Of a stretch of DNA of 64,000 bases, positions 11,859 to 23,840 are shown piece by piece. The notes under the pieces were generated by a model. It saw nothing but the letters and a program-made list of their open reading frames with translations, was not told the origin of the DNA and did no database searches. Location: NCBI RefSeq assembly GCF_029867415.1, contig NC_081185.1:30704245-30768244 (forward strand), given 5' to 3'. The stretch's first letter is position 1. Each line of letters opens with the position of its first letter. Source of the stretch: Vicia villosa (Eukaryota > Streptophyta > Magnoliopsida > Fabales > Fabaceae). The translations under genes and the position numbers were made by a program.

Positions 11859-14800
11859 TTATTCAAGGAGTTTCAATCCCATACCTCTCAAGGTAGTCTT
11901 TACTAAATCTCTAACCAGTGGTTTAGTAAATAGATCATCCAAATTATAGCTTGTTTGTATATAAGTTAGTGAAATGATCTCATCCTTAATCAATTTTCTC
12001 ACGAGAGAGAGTCTAAGACCTATGTGTATAGACTTTCTATTGTATACTTCACTTAATGCTCTAGCTAGGGTGACTTGACTGTCACAATGTATCAACACTT
12101 TTGAAACATTTTACTTAGCTAATGAAACCTCCAACAGAAGGTCCATCAACCATTCTGCTTCTATTCCAACAGACGCAAGAGCCACAAAACCCAATTCCAT
12201 GGCTGAGAGAGTAATGCATGTTTATTTCTTGCTCTTCCAAGAAATCACACCTATAGCTAATGTAAATGTCCACCCACTTGTAGATTTATAATCTCCAACA
12301 TTCAATATCCAACTCGCATCGGTATATCCTTCTAATATGACAGGAAACCTACCATAATGAAGGCCAAGATTTTTGGTCTTTAAAAGATAACCGAAAATAA
12401 TAGTTTTTGCCTTCCAATGTTCATCATTTGGATTGTTACTAACTGCAAATGCTATGTCAAGTCTGGTGCATTGTATTAAGTAGATTAGACATCCAATTGC
12501 ACTTGCATATTCCAATTTGGCCACAATTCTTCCATTGTTCTTTTGAAGTTTGACACTAGGATCAAATGGAGTGTTTACTTCCTTAAAGTTGAGGTGTTTG
12601 AACTTATCCAACATTTTCTCAATATAATGTTTTTGATTAAGTTAATAACCCCCACTATTTCGTTTTACTTTGATCCCTGATATAGTGACAACTAACCCAA
12701 GATCTTTCATCTTGAATGTGGAATTTAGAAATCCCTTTGTTTCTAAGAATCCATTCATTTCATTGCTAATGATTAACATGTCATCAACATATAAACACAA
12801 ATATTACAATGTTTCCACGCACTTTGTTTACAAGCATTTGTCTCAAGAATTTGGAATAAACCCATTTGAAAGTATGAAGGAGTCAAGCTTTTGATGCCAT
12901 TGTTTTGATGTCTATTTCAAATCGTATATGGATTTAACAAGTTTACATACCCTTTGTTCATTTCTAGAATGCACGTAACCTTCTGGTTGCTCCATGTAGA
13001 TTTCCTCATCGAGATCTCCATTTAGGAATGTTGTTTTAGCATCCATTTAATGAACAATAAAGTTATTCAAGGAAGCTAGTGCAAACAATATTATAATTGT
13101 CGTTGTTTTTTCTACTGGTGCATATGTGTCAAAGTAACCGACACATTCCTTTTGTCTAAACCCTTTTACTACTAATCTAGCCTTGAAAGTGTTTAATTTA
13201 CCATTCCTATGATATTTTTTCTAAACACCCATTTACACCCAATGTGTCTTGATCCCTTGGGAAGATCGACAATTTTCCAAGTGTGATTTGACATAATTCA
13301 ATCAATTTTGTCTTGGAGAACATCCTTCCAAAAGGAAGAGTCCCTTGAAGCTACCGTTTCTTTATAGGTTTCAGGATCATCCTCCACTTGAAGAATAATA
13401 GGAATATAATGAACATCATTCTTGTAATTTTCTTCAACTAGAAAAAAATAAATAAGTTGAGAATCGACTTCATTTGGTCCTAGATCCTTAGCCTTTTGGG
13501 CCCTTTTACTTATCCTAGGTTCGGGTTGTGTTTCAATATTCCGCGGAGAATCTTTCTCACGAGATTCTTCGGGATTCTCAGGTTCCTTATCTTTTGTGAT
13601 AAGATTTTTGAATAATTCTACATCTCGGGATTCCACAATTACATTAGACTTTGAATTTAAAAGCCTATACACTTTGATGTTGGGTTCATATCCTATGAAA
13701 GCACATCTGATCCCTCGAGGACCTAATTTAGTTCTTTTGGGATCCCTATTCTTGTAATATGCCACACACCTTCACACTAAAGTAACCAATATTTAGTGAT
13801 CTTTCTTTCTATATCTCATATGGAGAAATATCAGTTATTTTCAAAGTAATCATGTTCATTATGTGACATGCGAATAATAACGCCTCACCCCAAAAATTAA
13901 ATGGAAATTCAGAACGCACTAACATAACATTTATCATTTCTTGATATGTTCTATTCTTTCTTTCATCCAGGCTATTTTGTTGTGGTGTACGAGGCACATA
14001 CCATTCATGTATAATGCCATATTCTTCACGATATGCATCAAATTCTGCAGAAAAGTACTCACCGCCTCTATTGCTTCTAAGTACTTTTATACTTTTTCTT
14101 AATTGATTTTCTACTTCTGCTTTATAAGCCTTAAAAGCATTAAAAACATCATATTTATGCTTTAAAAGGTATACATGTGTGAACCTAGAATAATCATCGA
14201 TAAATGTTATGAAATAACGGTTTCCTCCACGGGTCACCATGCCAGTAAATTCACACAAACCATAATGCACAAGATCAAGCACATTTGGTTATCTTTCAAC
14301 ACCTTTGAAAGGTTTCTTGATCATTTTTTATTTAACACATATTTTGCATTTTTCAAAATCATGAATGTTACATGAGATCAATCCGAATTTAATCTATTCA
14401 TAGTACTAATACGAACATGTGCTAATCTAGAGTGCCATAATGAAATAAATTCAAGCATATAAGCAGAATTAAAATTTCATTAATAATATTGGCAGTAGTA
14501 CAAAGTTTAATCATTCCTTCAGCAGAATATCCTTTTCCTACAAATACACATTACAGGTTAATATTGGCGGTAGTACAAAGTTTGATCATTCCTTCATATA
14601 CAAGTCCTCACTAACAAGGTTCTTATTCATGCCGGGGACATGAATTACATTAACAAGAGTGACTTTATTTTCGGAAGTGAAGTTAAGTTTGACGGAACCT
14701 GTTCCAACGACTCTAGATCGTACTTCATTTTCCATTTGTACTTCTTCTCCATCCTTAACTTCAGAGTATGTTTTAAATGCTACTTTGTCATAAGATACAT

Positions 14801-15748
14801 ACTCGGTTGCACATGTGTCATACCACCTCCTTGCATTTTTCCTTTGATTACAATAATTTTGCTCACCGTAGTGATTATTTAATCATCAACATGAACAATA
14901 TTAACCTCTTTTTCGGGCTTGTTGTGCTTGCAGTCTCGAGCATACTGGTCTGATTTGCCGTATACATAGCATCCATTTTTTGTACCCTTTGGTCCACCAG
15001 AAATTTTGAACATGTTATGTTCCTTCTTAAGGCCAACATGGTTCTTCATACCATCATGTTTTGTGTTTTCTTTTGCAGTAACAACATTAACTTTAGAAAA
15101 TCCAGCAGACTCAGATTTTTCTCTATCCTTCATCTCCTCCTCGATTCGAAGGTGTTCTCGAAGTTTCTCCAACGAGAGATCTTCAGAACTATGCAACAAT
15201 TTCTTTCTGTATCCTTTCCATGAAGGTGTAAATTTTGCAATAATTGCACCGGCTTGGAAAGCTTCAGGAATGTCTATTTTTATGACTTTTATTTTATTCA
15301 CGAGAACCTGTAACTCGTGTACTTGTGCAATAATCAGCTTGGAATCCAACATTTTAAAATCAAAGTATTTAGATATTAAATTTTTTTCCATACCTTCTTC
15401 TTCAGCCTTGAATTTGAATTTGAGTGCTTTCCAAATCTCTGTTGCAGATGGAGTATCGGTGTATTGATCATAGAGACGGTCATACATTGTGTTCATAATA
15501 TGTCCACAGTAGAGTAATTCATCTTCCTTTTGTTTCTTTCGTTCCTTTTTCACTTCATCAGTATCGTTTTCTGTTGGTTCTGGAATTGGTTCCAAATCAA
15601 AATCCAAGATATAATGAAGTTTCAGGGTAGTTAAGAGAAACATAATTTTGTCTTGCCAGCGGGTGAAGATTGTTCCATCGAAACGATCCAACTTGACAAA
15701 GTCCTGGTTTATCAATTTGATGCTTTAGACTGAAGCGTCGGTGGCCAT
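11859..15748 (-). pseudogene. Gag-pol remains of copia-1
   Basis: Pieces in order: gag (15748-14879, ATG at 15748 with an in-frame TAA eight codons in) with a zinc knuckle damaged at its second cysteine and histidine; integrase core (14282-13809) with DDYSR, SNRGGEY in place of the usual SDRGGEY, and the QQN...ER motif; a linker (13765-13298); and the reverse transcriptase/RNase H end (12614-12222 and 12098-11859). Many stops and frameshifts separate them, and the region 13297-12615 is coding-like but broken (polymerase start of the family). Clearly a dead copy. Confidence 0.85.
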
Positions 15749-15768
15749 AATTTGACATACTATAAGAC

Positions 15769-16539
15769 TGTTAGATAACCCTTCGAAATTGAATGAATAT
15801 AGGCTTGAATCGTGAATGAAACACTTTCCTTAAAGTATTTCAAGCACTCTCGAATATCTTAGAGTTTTGATGAAGGAATACCCATGATAATTCAGCCTTT
15901 ATAAGTTTGTATAAGACAGATGCAAACTCGAATGCAGTGAAGAGTGTATGAAATTTATTCTAGAGGATATGAGTTTGTTGTTACTGAATTTCTGAATCCG
16001 GAATGAAGTATTTATAGGCCACTTTAGTATTGTTTCACAAGGTAGCGGCCCTTGGTGAAATAATTTTCTTTTTACCAAAAGTTACATTGTTTGGCCTACA
16101 ACAACATATTCTAAGAGTTGCATGTTTTCATTATGCAACAAATGTTGCCACTTTTGAATTCAAAATTCAACACACAAGCAACAACCAAAATAAAAGCAAC
16201 GGTAATAGGCGGCCGACCAGCTACCGACGCCTCCTATAAGCCACCACTATCGCCTCTACACCTTCGGACCCAGTCTCGTAGCCGGTGTTGCGGTTAAGTA
16301 GTTGTATGGATGAGACAAGTGGCATAATATTTGGGACCACCACACTTGTCCATGTTTCACTTTATCCTCTTTTGTCCTTTTGTTGAGTTAATAATCTTAA
16401 CTCTTTATAAAAGCTTTCAATGTGAGTGAATCTTTCTATATGAGACTACTTCCCTTATATTTATTATCTTTTACTCACTTTCACTTTTTTTTAATCATTT
16501 TAGCATACTCTTGATAATTAATATTCATAAATTACAACA
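15769..16539 (-). repeat. 5' LTR of copia-1 (about 771 bp)
   Basis: In element orientation it starts TGTTGTAATT at 16539 and ends TCTAACA at 15769. The R-U5 half (15769-16120) matches the copia-2 LTRs clearly. Between U3 (16303-16539) and R-U5 lies a GC-richer block of about 100 bp (16200-16302) that copia-2 lacks. The sequence beyond the LTR end, GTCTTATAGTAT, is the same short sequence that follows the copia-2 LTR. Confidence 0.7.
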
Positions 16540-17541
16540 TTCTCCATGTGTGAATGAAAAAGCCAACATTACTGGTTTCTAGTTGCTCAAAATAAATACC
16601 CAAGTTTGTGACCCAACATTGGCAAGAAAAACAAGTAGTTAGGTTTTGAATTACACGAGTGTCTTGAACGGATGGTACAAATCCTGGTGGCATACGATAA
16701 GAAGCTAATGTAATGTTTACTCTTCAAATAGGATAATTACTTGCAGAGTAAGTGTCATTGTTAATTTAATGGACCATCAGGTTAATCACTTACCTTTGGA
16801 GATACTTGATCAATATTGTGAGGCATATTAACCTCTTGATAATTTGAATTATCATTTTAATTACTATAAAGATTATGATAAATGCTATTTCTTCGTGGAT
16901 TAGCAATTTTATCATTTCATAAACACATCAAAGTAATTCAAATCAAATTATTTTTAACTTAGTTTTATAGTAGTTTTATCGGAAGTGTCATTTTGTTGAC
17001 TAAAAATATATTTTTTATAAATAAAAAAGCTCGATGAGCAATTTAAAATTTGAGTCAAATCTTATGGGGCTTGTTAGTAAGTTTTTAGTTTGGATATTAC
17101 ACTTTGATGGATTGATTAATAACAATCAAAAGGTCTTATTTTATAATTTTTTACTAGCTGTGGTCTAAAATAAATTTCAATAATTGGGGATAAATATATT
17201 GGGGTTTATAATGAGGCAAAATAATTGACCAATTTCTCATTGCATCCTTACTCTTTCTCTTAGGTTTTATGCGAAATTTCTAAAATTTCTCATGTTTTTG
17301 GAAATACATCTCCGAATACAGCAAATTTTATTTTTTTATAAATAAAATTCAGAGATACATGAGAGAACAATTGCAAACCAACACCAACACCAACATTAAC
17401 ATTGCATTAAATAAAAACATTCATTATATAGATAATCACGATAATAAATTCAACATTACATAACCATTTCATCGGGACATTGCAACATAATGATTATATC
17501 TTCGACGGATCTTTCAATCTTCACATCCACTTCAATCAGAC
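16540..17541. other. Spacer upstream of copia-3
   Basis: No coding frame of note. Near 17300 there is a half copy of the CATCTCCGAA motif seen at MULE-like ends elsewhere in the window. Bases 17537-17541 (CAGAC) are the left target duplication of copia-3. Confidence 0.6.
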
Positions 17542-18032
17542 TGTTGTGAAAAACGATACCAATAACAAAGTATAATAGGGAATTAGAGAGGAGAAGAAGA
17601 ACACAAGAATTGGTTATAACTGCTATTCTTTCACTTTCTCTTAAAACAAGATTACAAGTTTACAAGAATAACAAATAACCTCTCTCACCCTAAATTAGGA
17701 TTTGCAGCTTAGCAATGATGAGAGACTAGTATGCTATTTATAATAAAACCTAACATACTAACTAATGGGATTTTTCAGCAAGGCCCATTACACAAGCCAA
17801 CTTAATAAACAAGCTAACTTAACAAATTAGGGTTTAAACACTAAAACCTAATTTAACATGCTAACAACCCTAGCATCTTCGACATCTGCATGCTAGACCC
17901 ATCTTCGACTACAGCATGCACACTTCGACACCAGCATGTGAACAATCCTTCGACTTCATGCTTAACTCTGTCGAACTGTCGAACCAAGAAGCTACCCTTC
18001 GACAATACTAGAGTTCGATCCAATATCTCACA
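17542..18032 (-). repeat. 3' LTR of copia-3 (491 bp)
   Basis: TGTTGTGAAA to ATCTCACA. By eye only two substitutions separate it from 22062-22552 (GGGATTTT/GGGCTTTT and CTACAGCA/CTACAACA). Confidence 0.97.
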
Positions 18033-18047
18033 AATCTCCACCTTGGA
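18033..18047 (-). other. Polypurine tract of copia-3
   Basis: Minus strand CCAAGGTGGAGATT directly abuts the LTR start TGTGAGATATT, a typical copia arrangement. Confidence 0.85.
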
Positions 18048-18074
18048 CCTAACTCTACAACGTCAAGGAACAAA

Positions 18075-21000
18075 CTAGCTTTCTTCATGCAGCTTTATCA
18101 ACTGCATACAGTGGAAAAACTTGCAACTCGGCAATGTCTTGGTGATCATATCAGCAGCATTGTCTTCAGTCGAAACCTTCAGCACTTGGACTTCTCCACG
18201 CTCGATTACTCCTCTGACAAAATGCAGCCTCACATCAATGTGCTTAGTTCGCTCATGATAGGCTGAATTCTTCGACAGGTGTATTGCACTTTGACTATCA
18301 CATTTAACAGTGATACCTCGACCTTGAAGTTTCAGCTCCTTCGCAAAACCTTCAAGCCACAATGCTTCTTTCACAGCTTCAGTTAGGGAAATATACTCCG
18401 CTTCAGTGGTTGATAGGGCAACAACCTTCTGAAGTGTTGCTTTCCAACTAACTGCAGTGCCAAACATAGTGAAAACATATCCAGAAATAGATTTTCTGGA
18501 ATCAATACAACCTGCATAATTAGAGTCGACATATCCTCCTATTACTGCTTTACTATCTTCACCAAAGGCTCCATCATAAATTAGGACTCTATTGAGAGAC
18601 CCATTTATGTACCTTAAAATCCACTTCAATGCTTGCCAGTGAGCCTTTCTAGGATTCGCCATGTACCTGCTTACAAGACTTACTGCATATGCTATGTCGG
18701 GTCTAGTACAGACCATAGCATACATCAAAGAACCAACTATATTAGCATACGGAATGCTATTTATATAGGCTCTTTCAACATCAGTACTGGGACACTGATC
18801 AATACTCAGCTTGAATTGAGGGTTTGTTGGAGTCACAACTGGCTTCGAATTCGACATACCAAATTTTTTGAGAATCTTTCGTAGATATGCCTCTTGAGAT
18901 AAGCATAACTTCGAATTCTTTCTATCTCTTCGGATGCCAATTCCAAGAATCCTGGAAGCAGCTCCCAGATCCTTCATATCGAACTCCTTATTGATTTCAG
19001 CCTTCACCCTCGTCACATCTTCAACATTGTTGCTTGCTATGAGAATATCATCCACATAAAGCAACAAAATAACAAATGAATTACCAAGTCGAAATCTGAA
19101 GTAAACGCAGTGGTCGAACTGACTTCTAATGAAACTTATGCGTGCCATGAACTTGTCGAATCTCCTATTCCACTGTCGAGGAGATTGTTTCAGCCCATAC
19201 AAAGATCTCTTTAACTTGCACACATAATCTTCCTTCCCCTTTTCGACATACCCTTCAGATTGCCTCATCAGGATCGTTTCATCTAGATCTCCATACAAGA
19301 ACGCAGTCTTCACATCCATCTGTTCCAGTTTAAGATCGAACTGTGCTACCATGGCAAGTAACATTCGAATGGACCTATGCTTCACAACAGGAGAAAACAC
19401 ATCATTGAAGTCGACACCTTCTTTTTGAGTGAAACCCCTTGCAACTAACCTTGCCTTGTATCTTTTCGACGTCACTCCTTCAATTCCTTCCTTAACTTTG
19501 AAAATCCATTTACAGTTGACTAACCTTGCCCTAACAGGTTTCTTGATCAGTTCCCAAGTATGATTATCATGAAGAGATTTCATCTCATCTTCCATGGCTT
19601 TCAGCCATTCAGTCTTATTTCGACTCCTCATAACTTCCTTGTAGTCTCTAGGTTCTTCGTCTAAAACCTCACTTGCAGAGATTAAGGCATAAGCTATAAG
19701 ATCTGCATACCCAAGTCTCTGAGGTGCCTTGATGACTCTTCTCGACCTATCTCTCGACAATAGGTAGTCATCGTCAGTTTCCTCAACTTCCTCAGCATCT
19801 TCTGCTTGTTCTTTGACTTCATAAGGGATATGCAATTCAACATCAACATGCTCCACCTCAATAGGAATCTCTACCTGTTCCAGCTCTTCGTCATATGTTT
19901 CTGTACTTCGATCAACATCATCAGTTTTCTTAAAATCCATTTCAGCTTCATTGAAAACTACATCTCGACTTGTGATACACCTCCTGTGACCTGGCTCTAG
20001 GCACCATAGCCTATAAGCTTTGACTCCTTCTGGGTATCCCATGAACATTCATTTCAGAGCTCTAGGTTCGACCTTGTCTTGCCTAATGTGAGCATAGGCT
20101 ACGGAGCCAAATACTCTCAGTTTGTCGAGATCTGGTGGATGTCTCGACCAAACTTCTTCAGGTGTCTTCATATCTAACACTGTCGAAGGACATCTGTTTA
20201 TCAGATATGTTGCTGTTGAAACAGCCTCAGCCCAGAACACCTTCGTTAACCCCGCACTAGTCAACATGCATCTGACTCTCTCCAAAATAGTTCGATTAAA
20301 CCTTTCAGCCAAACCATTTTGCTGTGGAGTACCTGCAGTAGTTCTATGCCTTGCAATACCAGAGGCAGCACAAAAACTGTCGAATGCCTCATTGCGAAAT
20401 TCAAGGCCATTGTCAGTTCTCAACCTCTTGACCTTTCTGCCAGTCTGATTTTCAACCAGAGTCTTCCAACTTTTGAAATTCTCAAAAGTTTCATCCTTAG
20501 TCTTCTGGATGAATACCCATAATTTTATGGAATAATCATCTACTATGGATAGAAAATACCTTGCTCCTGAATGTGATGGACACCTTGCAGGCCCCCAAAG
20601 ATCAGCATGGATGTAATCAAGGGATCCATGTGTTCTTTGTTTGCCTTTGTTGAACTTCACTCTGCAAGATTTTCCAAGTACACAGGGTTCACAAAACTTC
20701 AGCTTTTCGACTTTGTCTCCACCAAGCAGATTTTGTTTCCCTAATTCGACCAGACCCCTTTCACTGACATGGCCCAATCTCATGTGCCAGATTTCTGTCT
20801 TCGACAAAGGTTTCGTGGCTGCAACATTTGTCGAACCACTTACAACTTCAGCCTCAAGGGTATACAAGCCTTGTTTCTTCACGTCTCTCAAGACTTACTT
20901 CGAACCCTTCATGACTCTTAGGATACTTTTCTCTCCTTGGAAAACATATCCTTTCTTGTCGAATTCACCAAGAGAAAGCAGATTTCTCTTCAAATCAGGA

Positions 21001-22051
21001 ACATACCTGACTTCAGTCAACAACCTTATTGACTCATCATGGAGCTTGAATCTAACAGATCCAATACCTGTAATCTTGCAAGCCTTGTTATTTCCCAGCA
21101 ATACTGATCCACCATCTTGATCACATAATTCCTCGAACAAGTCTTTGTTTGGGGTCATGTGCCAAGTGCAACCTGAATCCATAATCCACTCTCTTCTCGA
21201 GTCACTGATTGAAACCACAAGAATATCAGATGATTCAAAATCATCTTGAACAATGGCTGCATTGCCATTATCCTTACCTCCATGATCTTTCAGGCGTTCA
21301 TGGCACACCTTTCTTGTGTGACCCTCCTTCTTATAATGATAGCATCGAATGCCAGATGCTTCACCACTGTAAGACTTCGACTGACTTTTGCCCTTCTTGT
21401 CGAACTTACCATTCTTTCGCAAGAATTTTCCTTTAACGGCCTAACCTTCACCAACAGTCGAAGATTTATGCTCCTTTCGTTCATTCAAGTCCTTAGAATA
21501 CAAGGTTGATTGAACTTCTTCAAACGTCAGAGACTCCCTTCCATACAAGAGAGTTTCTTTGAAGTGAGCATGTGATCGAGGCCAAGAACACAATAGTAAC
21601 AGCGCTTGATCTTCATCATCGACCTTCACATCAATATTTTCAAGATCAAGAATCAGCTTGTTGAACATATCCAACTGCTCAGCCAACACTTTGTCTTCAA
21701 ACATCTTGAATGAATACAAAGCTTGCTTCAAGTAGAGTCGATTTACCAGCGATTTGGTCATATACAAACTTTCAAGTTTCACCCATAACCCTGATGTCGT
21801 CGTCTCCTTTGATACCTGTCTGAGACCTTATCACCAAGGCTCAACAAAATTGCGCTGTGTGCTTTCTCGATCATATTCGTCTTCTCTGCTGCCGTCAATT
21901 CTGCATTCATGGCTGCCTCTCCCTTCAACGCTTCCAAACAACCCTGCTGAACCAGTAGGGCTTTCATCTTCAAGCGCCACAGACCGAAATCATTCACTCC
22001 GGTGAATTTTTCAATCTCATACTTTGTTGAAGGCATCTTCTCCACGCTCAC
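18075..22051 (-). pseudogene. Gag-pol of copia-3, nearly complete but broken
   Basis: Reads gag from about 22051 (the likely start region, with MPSTKYEIEKF just inside), a zinc knuckle CYHYKKEGHTRKVC (second cysteine replaced by histidine, near 21340), protease with MDSGCTWHM (near 21175), integrase (HHCC near 20800-20660; catalytic DDYS, TDNG, QQNG..ER), and a full-length reverse transcriptase with YVDDILIAS and RNase H (20048-18075, 657 codons open). Lesions: a 1-base loss near 21826, and in-frame stops at 21441 (TAG), 20895 (TAA) and 20049 (TGA). All other frames join in phase. No complete polyprotein can be made from this copy. Confidence 0.93.
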
Positions 22052-22061
22052 CGCATTAATT

Positions 22062-22552
22062 TGTTGTGAAAAACGATACCAATAACAAAGTATAATAGGG
22101 AATTAGAGAGGAGAAGAAGAACACAAGAATTGGTTATAACTGCTATTCTTTCACTTTCTCTTAAAACAAGATTACAAGTTTACAAGAATAACAAATAACC
22201 TCTCTCACCCTAAATTAGGATTTGCAGCTTAGCAATGATGAGAGACTAGTATGCTATTTATAATAAAACCTAACATACTAACTAATGGGCTTTTTCAGCA
22301 AGGCCCATTACACAAGCCAACTTAATAAACAAGCTAACTTAACAAATTAGGGTTTAAACACTAAAACCTAATTTAACATGCTAACAACCCTAGCATCTTC
22401 GACATCTGCATGCTAGACCCATCTTCGACTACAACATGCACACTTCGACACCAGCATGTGAACAATCCTTCGACTTCATGCTTAACTCTGTCGAACTGTC
22501 GAACCAAGAAGCTACCCTTCGACAATACTAGAGTTCGATCCAATATCTCACA
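22062..22552 (-). repeat. 5' LTR of copia-3 (491 bp)
   Basis: Identical to the other copy apart from two bases. A minus-strand TATA box TATAAATAG lies at about 22254-22262. The site next to the LTR is not the usual initiator tRNA-Met complement; it reads AATTAATGCGGTGAG on the minus strand. Confidence 0.97.
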
Positions 22553-22557
22553 CAGAC

Positions 22558-23840
22558 CATTGTAAGAGTGGCAAAACGGCCCGGTTCGCAGAACAATGTC
22601 TGTTTTGCTCGCACTTTTATGCGAGGCGGATTAAGATTTTGGATCTGCATTATCTAATGCGTCTGCTCGATCTATTTTTTTAAGTTTTTACAGACGCAAA
22701 CATTAATATAAATTTTTAAATTTTTAAATTTAAAATAATCCAACTAACTCTACTTTCAATTTTGTTTTTTTAAATAATCAATATTTTAAACTCACACTCT
22801 TAACTAAGCTTAAACTTAAAGATAATACTATATTGATATCTAAAGGTTAAGGGGGTAACTTTTTCTCTAACGAGTGTTGAGTTGATGTTGAGATTTATGG
22901 TGAACTTCACAAAGAGCAATGACTTTTGAATGTCAACTTAGATGGAAAGAAAATGTGATATGGGGTTGGTTTGTTAGAAGAATGCTACACTGACCGGTGT
23001 AATTGTCATGTTGGTTGTTTATTTTTTATTTATGTGTACTTGTCTTGTTCTATTGTACTTCTGAATAATGCTTCTTTGATTATAATTAAAAATAAATAAA
23101 AAGTAAAAATAATTTAAATAAAAAGTAAATATATTAGTGAGTGGGCCCACGCAGATGTTTCTGCAATCTTGCTTCAAATTCTATGCTTGCAGACAGTTTA
23201 AAACAACCAACACCAACAAACCAAGGGAGTACTTGAAAAATTGATTAGGCTGAAAGTCCATTATCAACATCCGGTGTCTGTAGGTTGTTGTTTCCTACAC
23301 CACCAGGCACCATCCAGTCTTCTTCTCTACTCTATCACGCCTCTTGTGCTGTCATTCTCGCATTAAAGCCAAGGACCCCAAATTCACATGATGCATTCAA
23401 TGCTCTTTTATATTATCTTCATCTCAACATTCATTCAATATATCACAAATATTTAATTATTTTAGAATACTATCTCCATTTTTCATTTTCATACAATAAT
23501 TATTATTATTTTTTTAATATGTATGAAAAGTTCAAAACGACTTATAACAATAAATACGAGAAATGTTATTTATAAATTTTTTAAACATTTTATGAAAACT
23601 AATGTTAGTTTATTAATTTTGTCACCTTGAGAGAGAAGACCAACCCATGGGTTAGGAGTGTTAAATATTTAATGACCAAACCAAATGCTACTGTTTTTTC
23701 AACTACTTCCATTCTCAGCCTTCACGTCTACTTATTGTTCATTGTTGCACCATAAATTCTCTCCTTTCTCATTTCACCTCATTCAAGTATTATTATTTTT
23801 TTATTCACTCTTTCTTCTCCTCTTGAATTTGCTAGTTTCA
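22558..23840. other. Spacer and upstream region of the LRR kinase-like gene
   Basis: 22565-22585 (GTGGCAAAACGGCCCGGTT) resembles the end of hAT-type elements, but no inverted partner was found. The last few hundred bases before 23841 are pyrimidine-rich and probably hold the promoter and 5' UTR. An in-frame ATG at 23685 would add 52 hydrophobic residues before a good signal peptide, so it is unlikely to be the start. Confidence 0.55.

Larger units (their letters stand above)
11102..16539 (-). mobile_element. Copia-1: decayed Ty1/copia retrotransposon
   Basis: Minus-strand copia coding remains lie between related terminal sequences at 11102-11320 and 16303-16539. The 3'-UTR, PPT and LTR start closely match copia-2 (43777-49409), so the two belong to one family. 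No target duplication is seen (tacat on the left, ttctc on the right), consistent with a truncated left end. Confidence 0.85.
17542..22552 (-). mobile_element. Copia-3: structurally complete Ty1/copia element with TSD CAGAC
   Basis: 5,011 bp with two 491-bp LTRs, flanked by CAGAC at 17537-17541 and 22553-22557. The gene order gag, protease, integrase, reverse transcriptase, RNase H is that of Ty1/copia; the domains recall the Tork/TNT1 side of the family (inference). LTR near-identity marks it as a recent insertion. Confidence 0.97.

Noticed and set aside
22565..22640. hAT-like end GTGGCAAAACGGCCCGG
   Set aside because: No matching opposite end or 8-bp duplication visible; could be an old fragment.
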